Assembly (NCBI GenBank): GCA_009829735.1
Contig: CM020618.1
Location: forward strand, 38,974,894 to 39,038,893
Reading direction: 5' to 3'
Origin: Pyropia yezoensis
Taxonomy: Eukaryota > Rhodophyta > Bangiophyceae > Bangiales > Bangiaceae
DNA: 64,000 bases
Position numbers and translations under genes: made by a program. Below are positions 41,201 to 51,290 of the stretch, one piece after another. The notes beneath the pieces are model-generated. The model was given only the letters and a program-made list of their open reading frames with translations, made no database searches and was not told the DNA's origin. Within the stretch, counting starts at the first letter, position 1. Each line of letters begins with the position of its first letter.

Positions 41201-44200
41201 GGCAACAACTGGGGGGGGGGCCCCCGCATCGGGCGGCCGGCCGCCGCCGCCGCCGCCGCGGCCGCCCCCATCCCCGTCCCCGTCCCCGTCGCTGTCACTT
41301 GCCTCGTGCGCGTCGGGCACCGGGCGGCCCTCCCACAGCACCCGCGCGCGCGCGCGGCGGAGGGCCACGGGCAGGCGCGTCGGGTTGTCAAACGTAACCG
41401 CCAGCGTGAACGGCTCCCCTGCGAGCGCTGGCGGCGGCGCCGCGGTGGGCGGCGGGGGGGTGCCCCCCAGAGGAGCCCCTGCCAGCAACGACCGCCGCCG
41501 CCGCGCGGTAATGGCGGCGGCCGTCAATGGAGGAGGGGGGGCGGGGGGGGGGGGGGCCCCCCGGTCACCACCCCCTGCCGCCGCTGGGGGGGGTGCGGGG
41601 GGGGGGGCGGCTCTGCAGCCGCCGCGTCAGCCGCGACGGCGGCGAGGAGGCGGTCCTCGACGCCCGCCCAGCCGCCGCCGCCCACCGCGAGCGGGGAGCT
41701 GGCGGAGACGCCCCGCCCGCCGTCGGCCGTTGCCACCGCCACCGCCGCCGCGTCGACGGGCGGGAAGGGCACGGGCCGCAGGGCACCGCCGCCGCCGCCG
41801 CCGCCGCCCCTGCCGCCACCGCCGCCATTGGCGTCAGGGGCGGCGTCGGCGGCGCCCCCTCTCCTCCGCCCCCGCCGCTGCCGCCGGGCGGCGGCGACCG
41901 CCAAGGTGCCCGCCGCCGCGGCGGCCACGCCGCCGCCGTCTGGCTCCGCCCCTCCCCCCGGCGGCAGCGGCGTCGCCGCCAGCACCGCCGCGTACGCGGC
42001 GGCCGCGTCGGCCAGCCGCCCCTGCCGGCGGTGCAGGCGGGCGAGCCACAGCGTCGCTCCCGACGCGGCGACGGCGCCCAGCGGGGGGTCCCCCCCCGCG
42101 GGCGCCGCCTCGGCGGCGCGGATGCACAGCGTCAGCGCGTCGGCGGCGGCGGCGTCGAGGCCCACCGCGCCGAGGCGGGCGGCGGCTGCGTATGCAAGCA
42201 ACCCCACCGTCCGCGGGGGGAGGGCGCCCATGCCGCCACCCCCGCCACCGCCGCCGCCGCGGCGCGACGCGGCGGCGGCGAGGAGCACCCCCGCCCCCGC
42301 CGCGCGCACCATATCGGCGGCGACTGCCGGCGGCGCCCACAGCGGGGATGTGGCAAATAGGGTGCCTACGCCGTCCGGCGCCGCCTCGGCCACCACCGCC
42401 GCCACGTCGGCTGACGTTGCGTTGCCGCCAGAGTCGCCGTCACGGTCGGCCGCGGCGGCGGCTGCGGCAGCGCCGGGGGACGCGCCGCCACCCTCGCCGC
42501 CGCCTCCACGGCCTATCCGCGGCCGCCGCCCATCGACGAGCGTGTCGACAGAGCGGCGCCCCCCCCCTCCCCCGCCCCGGGGCGGTGGCAACGCCGGTGC
42601 CACGCGGCGGACACCCCCCCCACCCCACCCCCGCGGGGGCACGGTGAGCTCCGGCGGCAGCAGCACCGGGAGGGCACGGCCAATGACCCCCCCCGCCCTT
42701 CTGGCGACGGCGCCCATCCCCACGGCGGGCGCGCCCCCCCCCCCGCCCGCGTCCCCCGCGCCCACCACTGCCCGCGCGGCGGCGGCGACCGCCCGGTCGG
42801 GCCGCCCCGACCGGGCGTGGAGATCCACCGCCCGCTCCCGGGCAGTCGCCAGCTCCCGCTGCCGCCCGCCCATGACGCTCCCCGACGGCAGCACCCGCCC
42901 GCCGACCGGGGCGGTGAGGAGCGCCAGGCAGGCGGCCATGCCGTCTACGGCGGCGGCCTCGCGGCCCGCCGCCGCGCGGCTGCCCGCCCCCGCCGCCGGC
43001 GCGGCGGGCGCAAAGGGCAGCCACGAGCTGCCCCCGCCGCCGCCGCCGCCGCCGCCAACGCCGCTGCCAAGGACGCCCCCACCGGCAACGTGGGCAGCCC
43101 GCGCGTCAGCCGCCACGGCGCGGTAGTGGGACAGCGCCGCATCCGTGTCGCCAAGGGACAGGAGGTCCGCGGCGAGCGCGAGCGCGTCGGGCGCCTCGCC
43201 GGGCGCACCCCCCGCGCCACCACCAACACCTGCCCCCCCCAGACTGCCGCCGCTGCCGCCGCCGCCGCCGCCCCCGCCGCCGGCCCCCCCGGTCACGTCA
43301 TCCGCAGTCGCAGAGCGACCGAGGAGCCCCTCGCCCAGGGACGACACGCGTGGCAGGGTGCCAAAGCTGGCGGCGGGGGCGGCGACGCCCCCGCCCGCCC
43401 CTCCCCTAATCCCGCCGCCCCCGCCGCCATCGGCCGCCGACGACCCTCCCCGGCCGCCGCCGACGACGCTGACCAGCGGCGCCACCGGCGACGACGTGGA
43501 AGTGACAACATTGGTCATGTCCGCAACGCCGCGGAGCCACGCGCGCACCGTGCTCTTGATGCCCTTTGGCCGCACCCGCTCCACCGCCGCCCCCAGCTCC
43601 GCCGCGCGGGCGGCGAGGCACCGCCGCGCGGCGGGCGCCACGACGCCCGTCGCGACCGCGGCAATCGCCTCGGCAGCGCCGTCGGGCAGGGGGGGCGGGG
43701 GTGGGGGGGGGGCGACGACGGGAGGGGGTGGTGCGCTCCCACCTGCCCCCGCCACCGCAGACGCCGCCACCGCCGCCGCCGCCGTCGCGGTGGGCGGACG
43801 ACCGTTTGCCACCTCCCCGCCCGGCTCGACGGCGGCGGCGGCGGCCGCTCCTCCCCCCGCCCCCGCCGCCCCCCCGGTGCCAGCCCCCCCCGGCACACCG
43901 GCCGGTATACGCACCAGGTGCACCTCGGCGCTGGCGCCGAGCGCCGCGACCGCCGCGGAGCCCGCCAGCAGCGCCGCCCGCTCATCCAGCGGCACCCCCG
44001 CTCGCGCCAGCAGCAGATAAACAACGGGCGGCACCACCGCCGCCGCCGCCGCCGCTGCTGCCGCTGCTGCCGACGCCGTGGCGGCGGCCGTGGCGGCGGC
44101 CGTGGCGGCAGCGTCGCCGCCCAAGCCCAGGGCGTCCAACCCCAACCCCCCCTCCCGGGACGTGGACGGCGTCACCGCGTCGACCGACGCGCGGCGGCGG

Positions 44201-45195
44201 GAGCGGCGCTTGGCGCCCGACGACAGCGCCGCGGCCGCCGCGTCGGCGGCGGCGGCGAGCGACCGGGGCGGGTCGGTCTCGCCCACCCACGCGGCGGCCA
44301 GCCGCAGCGCGGGCCGCGTCGCGGCGGCGGCGTCGCCCGCCGCCACCGCCTCGGCCACGGCGGCGGCGGACGAAAAGGCGGACAGGCGGGCGGCTGCCGC
44401 CGCGGCAGTGGCCGCCGGGGAGCCGCTGCCGCCGCCGCCGCTGCCGTCGCCGCCCGCGGCGGCGGCGGCGACGGCGGCAAGGATGCCCGCGGGGGAGCCC
44501 GCGGGGGTGCCCGCCAGCGTCTCCCCGGGCGCCCGGTAGGCGAGGACCAGCGGTGGCGGTGGGGTGCCGCCGACGGGCCGCTCTGCGGCCGCCGCAGCCG
44601 TCGCCGCGCCGGCGGCAGACCCCGCTGGCGGCTGGGAGAGGAGGACGTGGGTGGGCAGCACCGCGGAGCGGTCGGGGCCACCGCCGCCGCCGCCGCCGCC
44701 GCCGCCGTCCGGGCCAGCGGCGGCGCGCGCCTCCCTCCTCTCTCTTCCCCCCACCCCCCCCACCTCGCCCCCCCCCCCCCCCCCTCTCGTGCTGCCGCCC
44801 CGTCCCCCCCCCCGCGTCCGCCACCCCTCCCCCCCCCACCAGGCACCCCCCGCCGCCCGCAGCGCGGCGGCGAGCGTGCCCGCCCCCGGCGCAGCGGCAC
44901 GGACAATCGCGTCCACCTCGGCGGTGGCCGCAACGAGGACGCCCACCGGCGGCCGCGCCGTCGCCGCCGCCACCGCCGCGGCCGACGGCAGCGGCGGTGC
45001 CGCCGCCGGCGTGGGGGGGGGGGGAGGCTGGTGGCCGGGGGGGGGCCTCGCGGGGGGTGGGGTGGGGGTGCGCGCGGGGGCGAGGGGCGGCGCGCCGACC
45101 GCCGCCGCCCCTGTCGTTGGGGGGTGGGCGGCGCCAGTGGGGGGGGCGGCGGCTGCCCGTGGCCGCCCACCACCGCCGCCATCGCCGCTGCCGCT

Positions 45196-45236
<41 letters not shown>

Positions 45237-45270
45237 TGCCGCTGCCAAAGTCGGTAGCGGTGGCGTCCAT
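37747..45270 (-). CDS. TRAPPC8: TRAPPC8/TRS85 homologue, TRAPP III tethering-complex subunit (several homopolymer frame breaks)
   Basis: This is a very large gene read on the minus strand from the ATG at 45270 (MDATATDFGSGS). TRAPPC8 is the subunit that directs TRAPP III, the Rab1/Ypt1 exchange complex, to autophagy and early secretory membranes. The first frame (45270-41524) has the N-terminal PPVGVLVAATAEVDAIV, then RPKGIKSTVRAWLRG. The helical-repeat signature LLSLGDTDAALSHYRAVAADARA follows. Next comes the Ig-like region of the family (41527-40073): GEPFTLAVTFDNPTRLPV, LSRRGVRLNAT and IHLPALTPLWGTI. The 40409-38142 frame continues with IPATVYPVEDVSD and IPLRTNETATLFVRLLP. A last piece (38274-37747) carries GVTLTVGGGGWVTVVD. 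Frame changes occur at poly-C/G runs near 41536-41557, 40435-40447 and 38224-38262. The size (about 2,450 codons) exceeds the usual 1,400 residues because of Gly/Ala/Pro insertions. Confidence 0.78.
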
Positions 45271-46189
45271 GGGGAGGGGGCGGGGGGCACGGCTGGTGGA
45301 TCCGGCGCCGCGCACAAAGGCGGGGCGGATTGGAAGCGAGTACAGGGGAGAGGGAGGGGGGGGGGGCGAGGGGGCAGGAAGTGGACAGAGTAGAGCCAGG
45401 GGCGAGGGTGTGGCAGGGGAAAAAAAGGGAGGGGAACAATGGGGGGGGGGGGGGGGGGCGGGACGGCCCGATGGGGCGGCCACCGATAGGGCCGGGGGAT
45501 GCCGCCGGTCGGTGGCGGGGGCGGAGGTGGGAGTGGGAGGCGCGCCGGCACCCCGCCCGCGCCGCCCGCCGGTCCCGACACGCGGGCGGGCGGGTGGGGG
45601 GAAGGTGGTCGGCGGACTCTGCAAGGGGGGCCCGCCCGCCGCTGCCGGAGGGAGGGGGGGGTGCGGGGGCAGCGGCGCCGGCTGGGCGTGGCGAGCCGCA
45701 AAGACGGGAACCCACGCAAAAAAAAACCGGCGATGTATCATTTTCATGTGTGGCGATGAGTTTCGACATGGCGCGGAGTTTCGGCTTGGCGCGGCGTTTT
45801 TCGCGGTGTTTTGGGCGTAGGTGGGAGCAGGACCCGGTCCCGCCCCTACCGTGCCTGCCGGTCGCAAGGCGGGAGAGGGGGGACCCGGGGGACCCACCGC
45901 CGTGGTAGCGGCCTCGGCGCTGGGCGCGTCTCTGGTGGTGGCGGGAGGCGGCGGCGATCGCCGTGGCAGCAGCCGTCGCTGCTGTCAGTGGCGGCGTCCG
46001 CCCCGGCGGCGGCAGCGGCGGCAGCAGCCGCCGACTTCAAAGCTGCTGAGCGGCAGTGGAAGAGGTAGAGGCGGTGGCTGTGCGGGGGGGGGGGGGCATG
46101 CTCCAACTGGCTGGGGGGGCTTTTGGGGACGAAGCGCCGCCGCCACCGCCATGACGGCGCGGTGGCGGAACAAGTGCAGGGGCACCTGC
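45271..46189. other. Upstream region of TRAPPC8
   Basis: G-rich sequence with a run of about 18 G (45440-45458). An AT-richer patch at 45715-45830 is the likeliest promoter area for TRAPPC8. No further gene is supported. Minus-strand coding-like pieces begin near 46000-46340 and belong with the decayed LRR-like region. Confidence 0.4.
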
Positions 46190-46981
46190 TCAAACGAGCC
46201 GGGGAGGGCGTGCGTGACCGGCGATTGGCAGCCCGCCTCGGAGTTGCCGACGGTCAGGCCGGCCAAAAGAAAGTAAAGGCCGCGCACCGAGGGGATGGCT
46301 CCCAAAAGTGCGGCACATACGCCCTCCGCCCCGAGTGTCAAGCAGGCAAGCAGCGCCGGGAGCCGCCGGTGCGCGCCGTTCTACTTGAACGCCGGCGCGG
46401 CGGGAGCGTTGAGGCGGTCGTGCAAGCAACGAAATTTCAAACATGACGCCGCGCCCGTACTGTGTGTGCCCAAGTCGCGGCCTGGGCGCTCTTGTCCAGG
46501 TCGTCGAGTCTCAGGGCGGTGCCATTCATAGCACCGCAGGTCGGCAGGAAAGAGGAGCCGCAACAGCCGCCGCCCTTCTTTGAAACATCCAAACCCCCAT
46601 GCAGGGCTGCAGTCGCTGGTGTGTGGATCCTCCCCTGGGCCGCCACAGCCGGCGCGGGAGGTCGAACTTCCGCTGCGCCAGTCGACGAGGGCACGCGTGG
46701 GCCCCTCGCCGTGGAGGTGACCCCCGACACAGGGCTGCCACCGCTCCCCTACGACGCGCACCCCATCCATAGCCGGCCGGTCAAGCGACCGCGGCTGTGG
46801 CCCACCGCAGGGCAAAGCACTGAAGCACGCTGCCGGGGTGGAGCAGCACGGGATCGAACTCACCTTTTGGGGGGAAAGTGTAGGATCTATCTCTCCAGCT
46901 TTCAGGGATTTCACAGAGCAGCATAAGCATTGCCTCATCTTTCCTCTCCAAAGCTCTCTTTATGTTCGTCATCAGTTCCAA
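46000..46981 (-). pseudogene. Fragmentary LRR-like gene, first exon plus decayed remainder
   Basis: Minus-strand frame 46981-46864 reads MELMTNIKRALERKDEAM to YTFPPK and then meets an excellent donor, AAAAG|GTGAGT (46864/46863). This looks like a real first exon of about 39 codons. Further along, protein-like stretches occur in different frames: GTALRLDDLDKSAQ near 46520, and AALLGAIPSVRGLYFLLAGLTVGN near 46290. Their spacing of Leu residues is reminiscent of leucine-rich repeats. No continuous frame joins them. I treat it as a decayed or intron-rich LRR-type gene, with weak family evidence. Confidence 0.3.
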
Positions 46982-48020
46982 TCTCTGAAAATACCAAGGC
47001 GGGCATTTTCGTCCTTTCCCTCAATCAAACGTCAAAAAGTAAAGTCATGGGCGCTTGCACGTATGCGCTTATCAACCCCAGCATCGCCTCGCCGACGTGC
47101 CCCTCATCACACGCTCCTCGAGCGCCCCGTCACCCTCCCTTTTCACCCCTCGGGGCACCACAAGCCGTGCGCCTGCCGTCGGTAGCAGCGTTGTGTGGAC
47201 GTAGCGACTATTGGCGTGCGCGTGGTTGGCGGCCATGCTGGCTTGTTGGTGGCGCGCCGGCAGCGGCCGTCGCCATCGCCGTCGCACTCCCCCCCCCTTT
47301 TTGCGGCGCACACAAGAAGGGTGCTCGTCCATTGTGGCACCCGCTGTGGGGCCCGCCGAAAGGGCCTGCGGCTCGACCCTACGGTCGGCCGCGGTGGGTT
47401 GACGAATCTGGTGGTCACACGCACGGCACGCATACGCCACTGGGCCCGCGCGGCGCCCCCGTGGGGTGTGGCGAGTACCGCGGCCGCAGACCGCTGGGCC
47501 GCGGGCGCGAGCGCGCAGCGGCCGGCGCAGGTCGACAGTCAGCCCTCCCCCCACCCCCATCCCAAACGTGCGTCTCAGCCTCCTCCCTCGATGCGCACGG
47601 GCGCGGCGCGCGCCCAGACCCCAGCTGCCGTGCCTAAATTTAGTGGCGCGCTCGTAGAGAGGGAACGCCGGCAGTGACCGTCACCGTTAGGAGGGCCGCA
47701 GGAGCGGCGGTGGGGGCAGCGACCTCTCCCCTGCGCCGCTGCCGAGCGTCGGGCGCCCTGTCTGCGGGGGCGGCCGGTACGGAGGGAGCCCGGCTGAGCC
47801 TGCGCGGGACCGGAAGACCCAGAGGGCGCCGAAAAGAGGAAAGGGGGGGGCACGAGGTGAGTGGGGGGAGCGGAGCGAGGCGCGGGGGGTGCTGCGGTGG
47901 AGGGCGGCGGGGAGCTCATCAGCAGGGCGACTGTGCAGGGGGCGGCGCGGGGGATGGGCGGGATCGCACGCCCTGCGCCATCGCTCGTCCTCGCGCGGCG
48001 GCGCTGCGGTGGGAGGTTGC
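46982..48020. other. Intergenic region
   Basis: No supported gene. Composition is GC-rich with short uninformative frames on both strands. A C run (47289-47298) and an AT-richer patch upstream of the LRR-like exon (46950-47045) are the only notable contents. Confidence 0.4.
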
Positions 48021-49373
48021 TCACCTCATCCCTCTGCCAGGCCACCTGGCCAGCACGGTTCCGCGCGCAAGCGTCCGCTCCACACGACCAACCTTCAACT
48101 GTCGGAGCGCCACCAGCCACGCGGCTGCCGCTGCCACCGCTGCATCCGTAACGGTCACGCCGGCGGCGACGTCCAGGTGCAACACACCGTGAGGGAGAGC
48201 CAGGTGGGCAAATCCGCCAGCCCCCGTCAGCAGCGACGGCAACCCGTCAAGCAGATTGTCCACGAGGAGGAACCGCAGGCCAACCAACGGTGGCCACCAC
48301 ACGGCCGCCGACGTCTCGTGCACCCTCAGGCGCACGTGGGTCAGCCCTGTCAGGCGCGATAGCGGCGCCAATGCCGACGCCGACGTGTTCTTCACGGACT
48401 CATCCAGCTGGCAAAGGCTCGCCACCTCGGCAGGGCCGCCCGCCGGCTGCTCCAACAGTTTGACACAACACACCCCGCAGATGTGGAGCACTTGCGGCAG
48501 AGCGGCGGCGGCCTCGAGGGAGTCACCATCATGCCGAAAACGGTAGGTGCTGCTCAAACGGCAATACGCTGGTATGACCAGTCGCCGCAGACGACGACCG
48601 CGAAGCATGACGAGAAGCCCGACCCGCGCACACTTCTCGGCAAAACCAGCGACGATAGACGGGGGAGCCACTCGGGAAATCTCGAACAGCCCTCCACCCG
48701 CTTGTCCAGTAGCACGTCGTCAGCCAGCATCGTCAGAGACTCCACGCTCTGCGCATGCAGCCGCCACCGCCGCGGCATCCGCAGAGGACATTGCGGCCAG
48801 CGACAACTCCTTCAACGCGGGCAGACTGCCGATGTGGCGTTGCAGGGACGGGACAGACCACGGTCTGCGGGACAGTTCCTTCCGCCTTGCGTTGAACACA
48901 AAGTCCATCCGCAGGACCTGCAGTGACCGCTGATGCCGCGCAAGCACTGAGGTGGCCCCCCGCTCATGGCCCTCGTCACAGAGGTCCATGCAACGGAGGT
49001 CGACGCGTAGCAGAGGCACGGCGCCAGTCTGCCTGTCGGCTTGCGCTGACCCGGCCGCGCCGCACGCTGTGAAGGAGCGGATGGGCAGGCGCGGCAGGGC
49101 ACCTAAATAGGACGGCGCCAAACAAGAGGTTGGCCACGTCCATCGTTTTCGTACTCGTGGCGGCGACAACAGGCCAGCAGTTGCAGCGTTACGGCACGCA
49201 TGTAATGGGCGTGGCTGAGAAAGCAGCCCAGCAGCGACGACAGCCGCTGCACCGTCTCCTGCCCGTGGGAGCGCTCCAAGTCGTCCACCGCCGCGCCTGG
49301 CAGGATGCACGACGAGGCGCAAAGATGGGACCTGGGGGTCACGCTGAGGTGGCTCTTCCGCGCTGTAGCCCAC
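48021..49373 (-). pseudogene. Decayed leucine-rich-repeat protein gene
   Basis: Three minus-strand frames form one protein-like sequence. Frame 49373-48720 has LGALPRLPIRSFTAC, LLRVDLRCMDLCDEG, QVLRMDFVFNAR and LPALKELSLAAMSSADA, spaced like leucine-rich repeats. Near 48770 the reading moves to frame 48778-48554 (SVESLTMLADDVLLD), and near 48670 to frame 48671-48021 (RLRRLVIPAYCRLS, LTGLTHVRLRVHETS). Two frame changes without homopolymers or splice sites suggest genuine decay rather than sequencing error. LRR proteins of this loose type are commonly F-box-like, but no F-box is visible. The non-autonomous element at 49451-50088 lies 78 bases beyond the start. Confidence 0.45.
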
Positions 49374-49450
49374 CGTTACCAGGCGCCGGCAGGTCTGCAG
49401 CCAGGGGAGCAGCCCGCGCGCGACAAACTGGCCGAGGGACGTCTGCGCAG

Positions 49451-50088
49451 CACTGCTTATCGCCTGTCAAAATCTTCTTGCTTTTTTGGGCAATTCTCGA
49501 GCAAAAGCCTGCATAAAACCTGCATCGACCCCCCCTCAAGGCATCATAGACACCGCTTTTACCCCCGCTTCTTGCTTTCTGCCTATAACAGCTCGGGCGA
49601 TTGGTAGTCTCCACCTCCCTAGGTATGACCGGAAGCGCACGGGGCAGGAGAGCACTCTCGTGAAGCGCAAAGAAGCGACCGACCATCGCTACGCTTGGGA
49701 GCAATGTTTATACAAACGCGTTTAAAAACCGCGCAATCTCTCGCACTGGTTAAGCAAAAACCTGCGCGACGACAGCTTTCGAGGGTCTGCACGGAAAAAG
49801 TCTCTCCGCCTTGCTCAACATCTACAACGTGAATTCTGACCAATGGAACGCTCCCTCCAGCAAACAGCAGCGCCACCGCTGTTGTCATTGGTTGACAGAA
49901 CACCGACAGCGGCCGTCGTGTCGGTCATCCTTGGGGAGATTCTTTGGCCTCAGCCCATCCCCTCGATCAGAAAAGCAAAATTCTGCTCGAGCCGTTCATT
50001 TTCGTGCTCGAGCAGGGCAAGAATTTGCACAACGAAGCAAGAGATCTGGCCAAAATCGGGCTTGTATCTTGAAAGGGGATAAGCAGTG
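49451..50088. mobile_element. 638-bp non-autonomous inverted-repeat element (MITE-like), flanked by 8-bp duplication
   Basis: The left end CACTGCTTATCGCCTGTCAA and the right end (read inward) CACTGCTTATCCCCTTTCAA form an imperfect terminal inverted repeat. Both sides are flanked by CTGCGCAG (49443-49450 and 50089-50096), which can be an 8-bp target-site duplication. Because CTGCGCAG is itself palindromic it could instead be part of a 19-bp inverted repeat. The interior is AT-richer than its surroundings, contains repeated CTCGAGCA motifs near both ends, and encodes nothing. The 8-bp duplication fits hAT or P-type elements. CACTG ends would also fit a CACTA-type repeat with a 3-bp duplication. 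Confidence 0.7.
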
Positions 50089-50096
50089 CTGCGCAG

Positions 50097-50721
50097 CGCC
50101 CCTACCGTGCCGACACCGAGCGGCAGCAGCGGGGAAGAAGGGCAGGGGGGGGGTGGGGGACTCCGAAAAAGATGGGATGGGGAGGGTGGGGGGGGGGGGC
50201 GGGAGCAGTGCGCGAAGGAGGGGGACTCAACGGCCCATGTATCTCATTGGGTATCCTAGTCGGGCCTCGCCCACCACGGGCGGCTGCTGGCCTGTCGTTA
50301 GTGACCGCCTCTAACGACAGGCCAGGAGCCGCCCATCTCTCGCCAATAGGATGCGGTGCTTAGCACGCACCGGGGCGGGTGCCACGTCGGTTGAGAATTT
50401 TGTTACGTGTCGACGGGTTTGTCCAGCCGGTTTGTTACCTTTTTCAACTGGAGAGATGCAGTTGAAGGTATTTAGCCTTCGATGTTGTAATTGCCTGAGC
50501 AACTCGGGAGGCATCACACAATTGTATACACACCTGACCCCTGCTCTGTCGCTACCAAGTCGACCCTCGCTACCGCCGCCGCCGCCGCCGCCGCCGCAGC
50601 CGCCTCCGCCTGTTCCCTGCTCGCGGCGGCAGCGGCGGCGCGGCCATCGCCGCGGCCGCCGCCGCAGGCTGGTCCCTGTCCACCCCCCACCACAACCGCC
50701 GCCGCCGGCTGGCCGTCGCCC
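50097..50721. other. Spacer with GCC repeats before the TNP2 element
   Basis: This contains the hairpin at 50278-50334, a moderately AT-rich stretch (50390-50530) and a (CCG)n tract (50570-50710) that abuts the left inverted repeat of the TNP2 element. A similar (CCG)n tract lies just outside the right repeat. No gene is seen. Confidence 0.45.
50278..50334. repeat. Near-perfect 24-bp hairpin
   Basis: The left arm (50278-50301, GGGCGGCTGCTGGCCTGTCG...) and the right arm (50311-50334) pair over 24 bases with one mismatch, around a 9-base loop. There is no poly-T after it. It lies between the MITE-like element and the left inverted repeat of the TNP2 element. It might be a small foldback element or the end of another transposon. 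Confidence 0.7.
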
Positions 50722-50752
50722 TAAGGGAACAAAACCGCGACCAAACCGCGAT
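50722..50752 (+). repeat. Left inverted repeat of the TNP2 element
   Basis: TAAGGGAACAAAACCGCGAC followed by CAAACCGCGAT. It pairs as an inverted repeat with 56038-56068, and inside it a weaker repeat, GGAACCGCGATCC, follows at about 50771. Confidence 0.7.
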
Positions 50753-51028
50753 GTCTGGCGTCTGGCACCCCGGAACCGCGATCCACAAGCGCCCATCAGC
50801 GGATCACAGGGTCCTGACAGCTGAGCGGACGTACAAGAGATTCTGATTGGCCCTCCAGAGAGTTCCAGGCTTTGCTGTCAGAATCATCCAGCTGATTCCA
50901 GAAACACCCAAGAATACTCTGGAAGCATCCAATCAAAACTCGTGGAATCAAAAGACGGTGGTATTCTGCAGCGGCGCTGCGCACGACGGCTTGGGAGACA
51001 TCCAGCTGAGCAGCGACTGCACTCGCAT

Positions 51029-51041
51029 GGGTATAAAAAAC
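51029..51041 (+). promoter_or_regulatory. TATA-like promoter of the TNP2 transposase
   Basis: GGTATAAAAAACG is the only strong TATA match between the left inverted repeat and the start codon. A long pyrimidine-rich tract (51170-51290) follows it up to the ATG, as in many algal 5' leaders. No transcript evidence is available here. Confidence 0.4.
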
Positions 51042-51290
51042 GACCCGGTGACGGCCAATGATGTGTTTCTTCGGAGGCACTCTCGTCACCGCGTCTGAGC
51101 GCAGCACACCGGGTCTCGGTGGGCAGCTCGTCGTGACCTCCTCGCGCCGCAGGTGCCCGCTTTTTTGCACCCCGCCCCCCCCCCTTAGCCCGCCTCCCCC
51201 CCCTCTCTCTCCCCCTCGACACCCCTCCCTCTCTTTCCCCATCAACCCCCCTCCTCCCTCTTCTGCGAGAACGGCAATTCTCCCCCCCAA

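Noticed and set aside
42817..45393. 858-codon plus-strand frame over the TRAPPC8 5' half
   Set aside because: Arg/Gly/Pro-rich shadow of the minus-strand gene.
46830..46875. tRNA-like 3' end (TTCGATCCC ... CTCCACC) on the minus strand
   Set aside because: The T-stem does not pair and no acceptor 5' half lies 70-90 bases away; the same bases form a splice donor AAAAG|GTGAGT.
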